A DNA stretch of 64,000 nucleotides from Phlebiopsis flavidoalba (lineage: Eukaryota; Basidiomycota; Agaricomycetes; Polyporales; Phanerochaetaceae), in the NCBI GenBank assembly GCA_035772785.1, contig JAOCPU010000006.1, forward strand, positions 310,001-374,000. The letters run 5' to 3'. Below, in pieces: positions 35,047 through 47,189 of the stretch. The notes beneath the pieces were generated by a model. That model did not search any database. It had not been told where the DNA came from and was given only the letters and a program-made list of their open reading frames with translations. The translations under genes were made by a program, and so were the position numbers. Position 1 is the first letter of the stretch. Every line of letters starts with the position of its first letter.

Positions 35047-37971
35047 TCACCCAGAATAGCCCGCACTGGCACGCACATGGTTCACAAGCTTCCGCCGCGT
35101 GTAGAAATTCTCCCGCGGCTCCCCCGGGGACGGCGTCACCGCCGCCATGTACCGATTATAGTCCGCAAACGGGTTCCCCCGCGCCGGCGCCCGTGACCAA
35201 GCTCGTGCGCCCGTCGCTGCTCGCGCTCGCAGGCGGCGTCAGCGGCTCGTTACGTGTCAAGCACCGCCGCGTCGCTCGCCGCGATCTCCGTCCGCACAAG
35301 CAGCTTCGTCTGCAGCGCGCTGTCGCGCCCGGGATGCCGCGTGGGGGGCAGCGGCGCAGGCGCGACGGGCCGCCTACGCGGAGGCCGCACGGGCTTCTCC
35401 TGCGTCGCGCGCTCGAGCACATGCGGGACATCGAGAGTCGAGGGCGTGAGCGGCGCGTGCGAGCTCTCGGTCGTGGTGTCATCCTCGCCGGGGAGCGTCG
35501 CGGGGTAGATCGACGGCGTGCTCGGCGCGGCGGACGGCGTCGCGCTCGCAGCGCGTTTTCATGCGCCGCGGCGTGGGGCCTGCGTCGCTCGTGATCGCGA
35601 CGCCGATCGCGCTGCTCGTCGTCCCCGCGCTTGGCCGCTGCTGGTGTCCCGGCTGGAAGGTGTGGTACGCGGCAAAGGGCGCGGAGCCGTCGTAGGCGGG
35701 CTTGCCGGCGCTGCGCCCGCCCCGCACCGACGCCCGCGTAGCTCATCTCGACGCTCCCCGTGCGCGAGTGCGACCCCCGCGCGGGTGCATGGCTCATCAC
35801 GGGCACCGACACGTTGTCGAACTCCTCCTCGAGCAGGTTGCGCGGCGAGCGGGGGGTGCTGACGCCGATGCCGGCGCCAACGAGGTTGCGGTGGCTCGAG
35901 TCGGAGGCGGCGTAAGCGCATCTGCGTCGGCGAGGGCGACTCGCGCGGGTCCTCGAACGGGTTGTCGGGTACGGCAGCGGGCGCGAGATGCTGTGCCGGA
36001 TGCGCGCGCGACGGCGCCGTTTGCAGAGGATGAAGGCGGCGAAAGCCGCCGCGCCAGCGACGAGGAGCCCGATGACGACGAATACGCCTGCGACAGCGCC
36101 GCCGTTGCTGAGGAATCTAAATGCCTCTTGTAAAAATTGTGCAGCTTGTGAGTCACTAGTGCACGTACCCATGCCCTGCATTATCGTCGATACTCCAAAT
36201 GCCTGTGGGGTTGGCAATAACATGCGCGTGACACTGATCAAGTCTCCATTCGACTCGGTCGATACCGCGACGCTCGTGATCAGCGGCGGGATCGTCACAG
36301 TACTATGTCCCTCTGCATCCGTCGTCGACAAGAAAATCGGGCTCGAGGCTGTCGTCTCCGGCCGGTCCGTGATCGTGCTCGTCGCGGTCGGCGTCTGCGC
36401 GGCCGCCTGCCCCCGCGTTTTTTTGGACGCAGAGCTGAACCCAGAGGATGTCGCAGAGGGTCCGGCGTGTGCAGTAGGGGTGCTGCTCGCAGCGGATGCA
36501 GACGCCGCGCCAGTTGATATCGGAGCAGAGACGGCAGAGCTTGGGTTCGTGGCGTGCGAAGAAGCGTCGGAGGTGGGAGCCTGGGGAGCGTTTTTTTTTA
36601 GCCTCGGACGAAGAAGAAGGGAGTGACGAAGAAAACAGAATGAGAGGCGACTCGGGAGCGTGTTGTGCGCGGAGGCGGAGGAGGGAGAGGCAGCCGCCGC
36701 CGTGCTCGCGCTCGCGCTCTCCCGCCGGCGGCAGAAGTGGGACTGACGACAGCGGTATGGCCTCTCACCTCACTGGCGCTGTTCGCGTTTTGTGATGCCG
36801 GTGGTGCTGCAGACGATGTGGGCTTGCTTTCGCTTTGAGATGGGGACGCCTTGGTTGTGGACGCGGACACGGCGGGGGCAGAGGACGAGGGCTTCTCTGC
36901 AGCGGAGCTGGGCTCGGGCTTGGCCGAGGACGACGGCGGGGGCGCGGGGGACGACTCGACCTGCGCCGCCGACCGCCCGAGGACGATGCGGCTTTGACGG
37001 GCGCAGAAGACTCTGGTTTGGACGAAGCGTCCGGTGCGGCGGAGCTGCTTGCGGCCATCACACTGGTAACCACGGACGAGGGCTGGGGTGCGCTGTGGAG
37101 CATCAATATGAGTGCACATACGGACGGCGTAGTTCGTTCTGATGCGTACGAGGACGATACTGCCAAGGCCTGGGTGGAAGGGACGCTGGAGACAGGGTCC
37201 GAGTTGACCTGCCGGCCCTTGGAAATGGGGGTGGAGCTCGGGGCAAGCGGTTTCACCGAGGTGAGGGCGGGGGCAACGTCGCTGGACGCAGCACCCTTTG
37301 TGAGAGAGATGAAGCTGGGTGCAGTGTCCGGGAGGGAGGAATGCACCACAGGCACCGTGCGTGACAGAACGTACAACGGACGCTGAGATGTTCACCAGTA
37401 GAACTCAGGGAGACGACCAAGCTCGGCGCAGCAGCACTAGCACCAGGCCGGCGAGATGGGACAATCAGCGATGTCGACGAGACGGCCTCTGTGCTCGCTA
37501 TCGAGGTCAGAGGAGCACTGGACGAGGGGGCAGCCTGGGAGACTGGGGCGGCCGAGGAAGCGGCCGGGACACTCGAGGACGCGGCGGACTCTGCGGGGAC
37601 TGATGAACTGACGAGGGAGACACTGGAGGCAGCGACCGCAGTGCTCGACGGGACAGAGACCAGGGAGGGGGCAGAGGAGACGGCGAGGCTCGCGCTAGCA
37701 GCGCGGGCTGCGATTCGAGCTTAATAGTAGCTGACGGCAGGGCTGCACCGGACCCGGCGAGCGTCACGTCTGCACACAAAGGACGAATTTGAGCATGGGT
37801 CATGCGGCCACGGAGCAGCAGCAGCAGAGAGGGTTCGTACTTACCTAAGGCAGAGGCGACCAGAGGCATGATCTGCACACCGCAGGGACACGCTGGGCCT
37901 TTCGTGGGCTCGGTACACGTAGCCTGCGAACGCACGGCCAGGCTAGGAGCGAAAAGCAGCCCGCGCGACAT
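35047..37971 (-). CDS. Mucin-like single-pass membrane protein (cell-surface sensor type), copy 2
   Basis: Probable surface sensor or adhesin-like protein. The start at 37971 reads MSRGLLFAPSLAVRSQATCT, followed by a small Cys-containing block (EPTKGPACPCGVQIMPLVAS) and a GTAAGT donor. A very long Ser/Ala/Pro-rich region runs from about 37,740 to 36,400 (ASSSAAPDASSKPESSAPVK is typical) with one intron at about 36,600-36,770. It then reads TTDAEGHSTVTIPPLITSVA, RFLSNGGAVAGVFVVIGLLV with AGAAAFAAFILC as the membrane helix, RRRRAR as the stop-transfer, and a cytoplasmic tail: NPFEDPRESPSPTQMR, RNLLEEEFDNVSVPVMSHAP, SRTGSVEMSYAGVG, FAAYHTFQPGHQQ. The C-terminus is NPFADYNRYMAAVTPSPGEP, RENFYTRRKLVNHVRASAGY and SG, with the stop at 35047. 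This tail design is typical of basidiomycete membrane proteins of unknown function. Confidence 0.7.
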
Positions 37972-38813
37972 CTGTGGGGGATATAAGAGTGCGGGGGCGT
38001 TCAGAGCTGGGATCGGGTAAATCTCGAGAGCAGCGCGTCCGCGCAGGCGTGCATACCGATAGCCGTGCTTCTCGTCTGCTTCACACCGTCAGTTGACTGG
38101 CTCATACCTGGCAGAGCTTCGGAAGAGGCATGTCGCACCGGCTTCCCACATGCGCAGAGCGGGCCCATGTCTGATGAGGAAGAGCGACCAAGTGTGGACG
38201 CGGGCCAGCGTGACAACCCAGCGCTGCTCTCTTTGGGCGGAAGACCTGCTCGATATCTCCGCCTTGCTTGTTTATGCCCGCGGGCATCATCCGATAAGTA
38301 ACGCATGACTGTGGTGGCAAAGCATAGGGCATATGGCCTGCAAGCATCGTCAGCGTGCGCAGAAGCGGGGCAAGGAGAATACAGAAACGTTAACCCTCTG
38401 CACGCGCGCGCCAACGTCATTGTCATATGGGAAAGAAGGCGGACATTGCAAATGAATCCTATGCGCGATGGTACAAATGGTAAACTACAGTCACAGCAAA
38501 GATTAGACCAGCATTAGTACAAACATAAATCGTGTGCCCATGGAGCGAGCCGTGTGCGACAGAAAATACGGAGGGGCTGAGAACGGCTCTCAAGCGGGGT
38601 GGGAAGGCGCAAAAAGGTGACAGACATGTGTAACACACCGATCCAAGGGCAATATGATAAGCACGGTCGTAGTAACCGATCCCAAGGCTGGCAACCGACC
38701 GATCGCAGGGGCTGGGAAAGACTTAGCGGCGCATCACAGGCAAGACTCTTGCGAACACTCACACCATCGCCCTACGCAGCTCGCGAACCACGACCATGGT
38801 GCGGCGGAGCGTA
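37972..38813. other. Upstream region of mucin-like copy 2 and 3' flank of the Rab4 gene
   Basis: About 840 bases. GATATAAGAGT at about 37,979 is a possible TATA-like element reading away from the gene. Frames on both strands are short and unlike known families. Confidence 0.4.
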
Positions 38814-39933
<1,120 letters not shown>

Positions 39934-40209
39934 GTCGAGGTCGCAAAAAAGAGAAGAAAATGGTAGTAGCTGCCCTACCCCGGGCTCGCGAGCATGTAAC
40001 GCAGTGTGGTGAGTAACGAAGCAAACAACGAACTCGCCTCTCCAAAGTGCATGGCCGACGACGCACGTGATTCACCTTCCTTTCTCGGACGCTCCGAGAC
40101 ACCGCGCCGTTGCCGCCGATTTCTCTCTGCTCACCCCTTGTCCGCAACGACGTCCACACACACACATCCTCAGCCGCGCCATGGTGCAGAAGTATACAAG
40201 TGCATTGCT

Positions 40210-41785
40210 TCACCAGCCTTTCCACGGGACCATACATCCTGGATCACCTTGCTTCCCACCGTTTATGCTAGAGTCTATGATGTAGCTACCACGGGTGCCC
40301 CGCCAACGTCAGACACGCATGCTGCCCCACGATCTCGACGTCTCTCCCCACCATGGGTTGTCCCGACCTCCGCGTATTGGGGCCCCCACCCTCAACGCGT
40401 CCCTACCTACTGGCAGGCCCGCACTGCGACTCCTAGTCAACGTCCCGTGCTCCTGTGATATCCTACCCAGCTTCCAAGACTTGCCGACGACCTCGCCAAA
40501 CGACCCGCTCGGACCGGTGTCTTTGCTCATGGCGATCGCGCCTGCGTCGCACATTGCCTCGTCTGTGCCGTCCGTGCCGCGACCGGGGTAGTAGGAGATG
40601 ACGGTAGCGAGGACGCGCTGGGCGACGCGGGACGAGTCGACGAGCCCGGTGTGTACTTGCTGGAGATCGAGTAGCGGGTAGTTGCCTAGAAGTCACCTTA
40701 TGCAGGGATGCTCGCCTCGGATGAAAACGGTGCTACGTACCGGCATGCAACTCTAAAGTACCGTTCAGCAGCGCGGCCATCTTGTCTCGTGTCTCTGCTG
40801 TTGCTGCGTGTGCCGTTGGCGTGGACCCCACTGACAACACGAACGGCACGGTCCTGGGCTTCTGGCCAGGTGTGCCTTGTAGTAGAGACAAGGCCAAGCC
40901 TGCAGCTGCATTCACGGAGTCGACCTCTGCCGACAGGAACGACTTTGCGGTGTCAAAAGAAGTTGAAGCATAGGCTTGGCCCGGCGTGGCAGTAGAAGCC
41001 ATAGATGTCGACGATGAGGAGGGGCGAGGCAAACAGGACATTCATGAGGGTCTCGAATTCAGGGGATGCCGGCACAGGCCAGCCCGTCTGTCCCCCGCTC
41101 GTCAGGCCGGGCTATGGATCAAAGAACGAATCCCACGCACTTGCCACCTGCATCCACCTTGACAAAGACCGACCACGCCCGGGGGCTCTCGCGCTGGGCC
41201 TCAAACGCCTCGAGAAACTTGACCCTGGTCTGGGTGGTCGATGAGAATGCGGAGGGTCGAGCCAAACTGGGCGACCTCATCCCAGAGTGCCGAGAGATCT
41301 GCAATCTTGTTCGGCGGTAGCGGAAGGCCGTAGAGGATCTGCGAGAAGACAAGGCTCGACCATCATTCGCGCGCCGAGCTTGTAGGTGGGGGCAACATAC
41401 ATACATCGGTCACTGTCCCGTCTGCCACCAGGCCCGCCTTGATGATCTCCGCAGGCCTCCATGAGTGTCGACACGACCACGGCTTGCGTCCGGCCTGAGG
41501 ACGAGATGAGCTGCAGACGGGTGCCCTCTGCGGTCTGCGGCGACGAGGTTAGTTTACTGGGAGTATCTGGCGAGACTGGGGACCGGGCCTTGTGTGTCTT
41601 TACGTGGGCTCTGAAGGCGGCGCCCCAAGCGTTCGTTTCGCGTTGTCGTGCATCCTGGCACAGTTCTGGGCAAAGACGGCGCGCGGTCGATGACGACGGC
41701 GGGGGTCCTGAGGGGCATTGATGTGCTGGCCCTCTGAAGGTGGCGACGAGTGCGCTCTTCTGATGGGGAGGGAGAGGAGGTGCAT
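40210..41785 (-). CDS. DSD1: D-serine dehydratase (PLP-dependent, eukaryotic DSD1 type)
   Basis: Zinc- and PLP-dependent fold-type III enzyme (alanine-racemase-like barrel) that converts D-serine to pyruvate and ammonia through 2-aminoacrylate. The start near 41785 is approximate. Minus-strand blocks are LRTPAVVIDRA, VFAQNCARMHDNAK, FRAHVKTHKT (PLP lysine in the HVKTHK motif), QAVVVSTLMEA, IADLSALWDEVAQFGSTLRI, QVKFLEAFEAQRESPRAWSV, FVKVDAGGKCVGFV, DSVNAAAGLALSLL, VPFVLSVGSTPTAHAA, ALLNGTLELHAGNYPLLDLQ and QVHTGLVDSSRVAQRVLATV. The last ones are SYYPGRG, EAMCDAGAIAMSKDTGPSGS, FGEVVGKSWKLGRISQEHGT, and a C-terminal VDSSINGGKQ...VPWKGW with the stop at 40210. The late His and Cys of the zinc site should lie around 40,260-40,330, where the frame is broken. 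The upstream region is shared with the alpha/beta hydrolase. Confidence 0.92.
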
Positions 41786-41998
41786 GGGGCGTCCTCGTCT
41801 GGGGCGGGATGCCAGTTCATGGCTGGAGAGTTTGCAAGTCCTCTAGCCTCCCGCCCCTGCGCCCCCTCGACTATAATCACAGATCGATCTAAAACCCGCC
41901 TTCGAAACCCCGGCATCCCGGCCCGCCAACGCCCCTCCGAGGACAAGTCCACGGCCGATCAGCTTGCATGTCCGAATCATCCTTGCTATCCATCCACC
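41786..41998. promoter_or_regulatory. Shared upstream region of DSD1 and the alpha/beta hydrolase
   Basis: About 213 bases between divergent starts. No clear TATA box is seen, and no specific factor site could be assigned. Shared control is inferred from spacing. Confidence 0.45.
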
Positions 41999-43355
41999 AT
42001 GTCGACACGCCCGGTCTACCAGCCAATTCATCCTGAAATTCTCTCCCCAGGCTCCGCGCCGAGTACGTCGAGTACCAACAACGCCAACACTGGCATATGC
42101 ACCTGCGATCCCACCACCAGGTGCCATGGGACCCCGCCGTGCGCAAGAATCCACCCGTTGCGGGAGGATCAACACCCCTGCAGGTCGGATCCGTGAACGA
42201 TATTCCTCTCAAGCCGCTGCTCGATATGCGGGTCTTTACGCCAGAGGGTGAAGCCCCCGCAGAGGGATGGCCCGTCTTTCTGTTCTGCCACGGCGGTGGG
42301 TACAGACAGTCCTGGCACTCTGGCCAGAGATAACGCGCGACAATTGCAGGAGGATGGACGCTGGGGAACATACGATACCCGAGAACGCCTTTTCGACAAA
42401 CATGTGCAAACGTTACGGCCTTGCTTCATTTCTCATATCTATCTTCTCATCTCGCGCCTATAGACGCAAAGTGTGTAGTAGTCTCTGTGGATTACCGTCT
42501 CGGCCCAGAGGAGCCCTACCCAGTCTGCAGTCGAGGACGCCGAAGAGGCTCTGCACTGGTCCCTCCACCGGTGGTCAACAAGGGCGAATCTGAGCTCGGT
42601 TGTGAACTCAAGAAGCTCGCAGTCGGCGGCTCCTCGAGGTACGTCCATCTCTCACACTTCCAATTTTACACTCACACTCCCCAGCGGGCCGGTAACCTCG
42701 CAGCCATTCTCACTCACAAGGACCCGCCCTGGCCTCACCCCCCCGATTCCGCTCGGTCTTCCAGCTCCTCGTCGTCCCCGTCGTCGACAAAACACAGCCG
42801 GCCCGACGAACACCAGCTACCCGTCCTGGCAGGAGAACACGAACACGCCGTCGCTGTCCCCCGAGAAGATGGTGTGGTACAAGATGAACTACGCCCCCAA
42901 GCCCGAGACTGGACCAAGTGGGACTGCTCGCCGATCTTTCGCACCGGCCGAGGCGTTCAGCGATTATAGCGGTCCCCTCCAGCGTGGATCTGTGTCGCCG
43001 AGTGCGACATTCTCAGGGACGAAGGTATAGCTTACGGAAGAGAAGCTGAAGAGCTTTGGTGTTGCCGTAGATATCAAGGTATACGATGGTTGCCCACACC
43101 CGATTATGGCTATGGATGGTGAGTGCCCTCATAGCACATGCGAGCGTCATTCTCTGATAATTCTTTCACAGGGTAAGCAGACGTCGCATCTCATGACAAG
43201 CTCTAATGACTCAATCTATTCTACAGCGTCTTGAGGTCGGGCGAACGCTGGTCTCCGACGCAGCCCAAGCCCTGGCCAAAGCGTTCGTGTACATCGTCGT
43301 AGACGCCCACAAGTGTATCGTTCTTAGGAAGCAACAGAGTTGTAAAATACATTGA
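41999..43355 (+). CDS. Alpha/beta hydrolase fold-3 (hormone-sensitive-lipase family)
   Basis: Serine esterase or lactonase-type hydrolase; the substrate is unknown. The start at 41999 gives MSTRPVYQPIHPEIL. Then come SVNDIPLKPLLDMRVFTPEG, WPVFLFCHGGG (oxyanion-hole HGGG), and after an intron TLGNIRYP.ERLFDKHV. Next are CVVVSVDYRLGPEEPYPV, VEDAEEALHWSLHRW and KLAVGGSS. A short intron follows, then the GGNLAAILTHKD half of the GxSAGG nucleophile motif. VVPVVDNTAGPTNTSYPSWQ and KMVWYKMNYAPKPET follow, then ECDILRDEG (catalytic Asp region), KLKSFGVAVDIKVYDGCPHP (catalytic His) and SDAAQALAKAF. The frame stays open to 43355. The motif order is that of the HSL family. Frame changes near 42,330, 42,520 and 42,750-43,030 are sequence-level. 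The 3' end nearly abuts RidA, which is convergent. Confidence 0.88.
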
Positions 43356-43374
43356 ATTTCGGACATCATGTTCC

Positions 43375-43945
43375 TTACGACGGCCGCGATAGCCTCGGGA
43401 TCTCGACATCCACGTCGTTTTGGCAGCTTCAGCGCAGAGATGCAGGTGCGCGCAGGTTTTCGGGGCGTCGGGAGAACTGTCTCAACAGTCAAAAAACCTC
43501 TTGCAGGAGGCAGTAAATGAGACTCACGCTTCTCAGAGTACACACTTCGTTTCATGGCAGCAAGTCGTCCATGTTCTTCAGGTACACATTTACCTTGACG
43601 ACCTTCTCCCACGACGAGCCCCGCCGCCTTCAACCACGTTGCCCAGTTCGCGATGCACTGGGGCCTATATATCCACCAGCGTGAGCCCAACTTAACACGT
43701 TCACTGAAATGAGGCAAGGGGTCACCCACCGTGTGCTCCTGGATACCACCCGCGACGAGCTTACCCTCGCCGTCCACGGGGGTCTGTCCGCTGAGGAAAA
43801 TCAGGCCATGGACCTTGGTGGCGTGCGCTACACATAGTTTGCTCGTTCCTGTCGGCGCATACAATTCAGTATGACCAAGAGACGTACAGAGAATGTGTGG
43901 GTGGGCCGGGTTCTCGGTCGAGTTGATCTTTTCGACGGTGGACAT
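43375..43945 (-). CDS. RidA/YjgF/UK114-family enamine deaminase
   Basis: Hydrolyses reactive 2-aminoacrylate-type enamines and imines made by PLP enzymes, protecting other PLP enzymes from damage. The start at 43945 gives MSTVEKINSTENPAHPHIL, then a GTACGT...TAG intron. The second exon begins KVHGLIFLSGQTPVDGEGKL (the SGQ...D signature) and continues VAGGIQEHT. After another intron come CIANWATWLKAAG and the strand around NVYLKNMDDLAAM. A further intron follows. The final exon reads KPARTCISALKLP (the R in PARTCI is the conserved substrate-binding Arg) and ends with the EAIAAV block at about 43375. The expected length of about 130 residues fits the family. A one-base excess in the last codon (GTCGTAA) would otherwise extend the protein to 43,211. 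Confidence 0.9.
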
Positions 43946-44561
43946 GGCTGGGTCGACGAACGCAGGGCGGTGGTGGACAAGGACGAAAGCAGCTGCTGTC
44001 GGTGTGAAGCAGTGCGAGCTTACCTCGATGACGAATACAGACATCGATAGACTTGATAGACTGATCGATCATCATGTGTCCTACAAAATACAAACTTCTC
44101 ATCATCTTGCGCACACGGGCCGTTCACGTGTCATGACTTAGAATCCTATTTGATAGAGCGTGAAGTAGCACGGGTCAGCGCAGAGAAGGCGATGGAAGGA
44201 GTTACCACAGCACGGGGCGTCGAAGGCGCAGTCGGTCGGGCAGACACAAGGGTTATCCGTGGTAGGCGAACTGCCGTCTTGCATTGATGTATACGATAAT
44301 ATCTAGCACAAAGAAAAAGGATCATTGAGAGCACGAAACCGCTCCGAGTTCCAGCTGTCTCCCAAACCTGTGCAGATGTTTGTGCTGGACAACGGTCCGA
44401 GCATGTATGAGGGAGCGTGAGCCTAGTATAATACTTGAGATAACAAGAAATCGGGAGAGAATAAGGAGAGAATAAGACGGTACAAAACATTTTTCAGAGC
44501 ATCCTGGACATAGCAAAGGCGATCAGTATGTCATAAACGGCACGTTTCCAACTCCTCGGAA
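43946..44561. other. RidA upstream region and RBM39 3' flank
   Basis: About 600 bases without a supported gene. A minus-strand frame at 44,146-44,490 has no family resemblance and probably lies in the long 3' untranslated part of the RBM39-type gene or the RidA promoter. Confidence 0.45.
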
Positions 44562-46914
44562 TCACTGGTGAGCCATTAGGATAGCGTCCGAAATGAAAGC
44601 AGCAGAGACTTGTCTTCCGCCAAACCAGCGGCCATTGAGAGCTTCGATGGCTCTCTTAGCAGAGTCGACCGAATCGAATTTGACGTAGATTTCACCCTGG
44701 TTGCAATGATTAGGTGAAGTCATAGAACGAACGACGCGTGCGGTAACATACCTGAGATTCCTTTTCGACCTTGATAAACTCAACTTTGCCATATTTCTCC
44801 TCAACCTCACCCCTTGACGTCTTCGGCAAGGTCCTTGTCTCCAATCGCGTTCGGTCTCCCTACACCGAGGGAATGTCAGCGACATAGGTCAGACTAGAGA
44901 AATAACGTACTCTTCGGGGTCAAACATGTTCTTCAACAAGACAGACTTAGACTGCCATAGACTGAGGAATGTTAGGTCTCATCCTGTCAAAGGGCCATTG
45001 TAAGTGGTAATTCAAGGACTCAAGGGTTGCATAGTGGAGCTTACACAGGCTCAGGGCGAGCGGCAGGCTGGTCAGTTCTAGCAAGCTTCTGCATTAGCGC
45101 CTGTCGGGATGCTGCGTTCAGGTTACCACCTGGAGACAAGGCAAATGAATGGCAGAGATCTGGATGATGCGTGGTCACATACCGCCAGAGTCATCGAGAG
45201 ACTCTTGAGGAGCATATTTGATGGTCCCCTTCTCATGGACTGTGTTGACACGCAGCTACGGTAACAATTGAGTTCAGCTGAGCGAGGCATCGTCGGATGT
45301 GCTTACTGTGCGTCCAGCAAGCTCGAAGCCCTGTCCATTTGTTCCAATGCCATTTCGCATCTTCAGAGCGCTTGTATCTTTGAGCGACAGTTAGGATCAG
45401 GCAGCAGTACTGGAGAAAGAGTAGTAACTCACTGGACAAACGCATAGCCTTTGCTTCGGCCAGTCATCGGGTCCCTATGAAGATCAACAAACTCCAACTC
45501 GCCAAAGGGTTCGAACACCTGTTGATGTCGGATTCTGTGAGGTTGAAGTGAAGCGATCCAACGTATAACCTGTCAAACAGACGTGAGCGAGCAGGTATAA
45601 GTGCCATCATAAGATAACATACTGCATGCCGCCATGATGAGAGCTGACACCGGGGGCAAATGAAGCTAAACACAAGCGTTAAATACGCATATTCCCAAAA
45701 GGTTATTGCACCAACCTGTCGCCTGCATGAAGCTTGTTTCTCTCAGCCTCAGTCAGCTGCACTTGGATAGGCAGGCCCATAACGATGGTCCCGCTGAGGC
45801 CGATCGCCTTGTCCACGAGCTCAACAGTGCGGAACTCCACATAACCAATGCTGCAATGGAATCAGACACATGCAGCCTTTGTTCAGCAATGCGACATACC
45901 CCTTGGAACGCCTAGAGATCCTGTCAGTGACAATGCGAGAATCCATGACAGAACCTTCTCCAAGTTTGTCTTCGAAAAAGTAACCAAGGTCGCGAGCGGT
46001 GAGTCTTGCGGCGAGCTGTGAAACGAAAACGGAGCGAGCTTCGGAATCGTCCTCTCGGGGCTCCTCATTCATGGGGTCATCATTAATTTGATCGTAGCTG
46101 GGGGATGGACGTCTTCACTCAATTCAATGTGTGCTTATGGGTGATAGTATCCAGATACTGACCTGACGGGAGGGGTACTCTTTCTGTCGGGAACGGGAGG
46201 TGAGCGAAGACGGGCACTGGTTACTGCCGAGAATAGCGTCGACCATCCTCAAAGTCATCACGGGGTCACGCCTCGGTGGTCTGTCACCATACCTGCGGTC
46301 GCGGTCGCGAGAACGATCCTGGCGTCGACGAGGACTGTCAGACAATGGAGGAGGAGGCGCAGGTAGACCAGCAGATGCAGGGGTGGCAGGAAGCGAAGAC
46401 TCTGGGCCGTCGTCTTCGCGCTTTCTCTTCGTACGATCCTCTGGAGTGTCTTCCGCCGTGTCATCACGCTTGCGCCTGCGTTCTCGGTGGTCCCTGTCAT
46501 CTCGGTCTCGGTCGCGATCACGGTGACGACTTTCTTTCTACGTCCCTCTCTCCACGATACCTGTCTCCGTCTCGCCTGCGGTCTCTGTCGCGCTCACGGT
46601 CGTAGTCCCTGTCCCTGTGAGATCGTTCGCGAGAGCGGTCTCTGTCGCGACGGTCCCTACTGCGGCTTCGCCTTCTTCTGTCACTGGGCTCGTCCCGCTC
46701 GCGCTTGCGTTCGTGCCTATCCTTGTCTCTCGATCGAGAGCGGTGAGAGCGACGGGTTCTATGGGTTTCCGTGGATTGGTTGCGTGACCTGGGAAACGAA
46801 TACACCGGGTAGCATGTAAATATCGCGTACTAAGCTAGTTACTTACGATTTAGAGCGACGGTCTGGAGATTGAGCACGGTCAACATCCATTTTGCCGTTT
46901 GCGGGAGACGACAT
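44562..46914 (-). CDS. RBM39: RBM39/CAPER-type splicing factor with RS domain and three RRMs
   Basis: Nuclear pre-mRNA splicing factor related to U2AF65, acting with SF3B and U2AF in 3' splice-site handling. The start at 46914 gives MSSPANGKMDVDRAQSPDRR. A long Arg/Asp/Glu/Ser-rich RS region runs to about 46,150 (for example RRRSRSRDRRDRDRSRERSH). RRM1 reads SVFVSQLAARLTARDLGYFF, then IGYVEF.TVELVDKAI in the RNP1 position. RRM2 reads MQLYVGSLHFNLTESDI (RNP2 LYVGSL), FGELEFVDLHRDPMTGRSKG and GYAFVQYKR (RNP1). Then come NAASRQALMQKLARTDQPAA and a third, UHM-like RRM: GEIYVKFDSVDSAKRAIEAL, NGRWFGGRQVSAAFISDA and MAHQ, with the stop at 44562. It has at least eight short introns. Plus-strand frames over the RS region are shadows. 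Confidence 0.93.
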
Positions 46915-47189
46915 ATAGGACCTTGAACTCTGCAGTTTTTCGTGCAAGTGGGTTCCGGGCAAGAGAGAAGCGTCACATCTCGTGACAGAAAGTTAGAGAG
47001 CACAGGTCACGCATGTCACACTGTAGCTAGGCGCCGCGCCAGAGCCCGGGACGTCCGCAGTGTGACAGAGACGACTTTCTACTTGACTACTACTTGACTT
47101 GCCGCAATTAAGTTGAATGCATGAGATTGACTACAGTGCTGAAAGTGCCCTCGTTACAGTATGATACAGATGACATCTTTAATCTAGGT
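46915..47189. other. RBM39 promoter region
   Basis: 275 bases between the RBM39 start and the end of the next minus-strand gene. CTACTTGACT is repeated twice within 12 bases at about 47,079-47,098. No other element was assigned. Confidence 0.4.

Noticed and set aside
35193..36133. Several plus-strand frames over mucin-like copy 2
   Set aside because: Antisense reading of GC-rich coding sequence; the minus strand shows a clear membrane helix and conserved tail.
46200..46819. Plus-strand Ser/Arg-rich frames
   Set aside because: Reverse reading of the RS domain of the RBM39-type gene; alternating RS codons give Ser-rich sequence on both strands.
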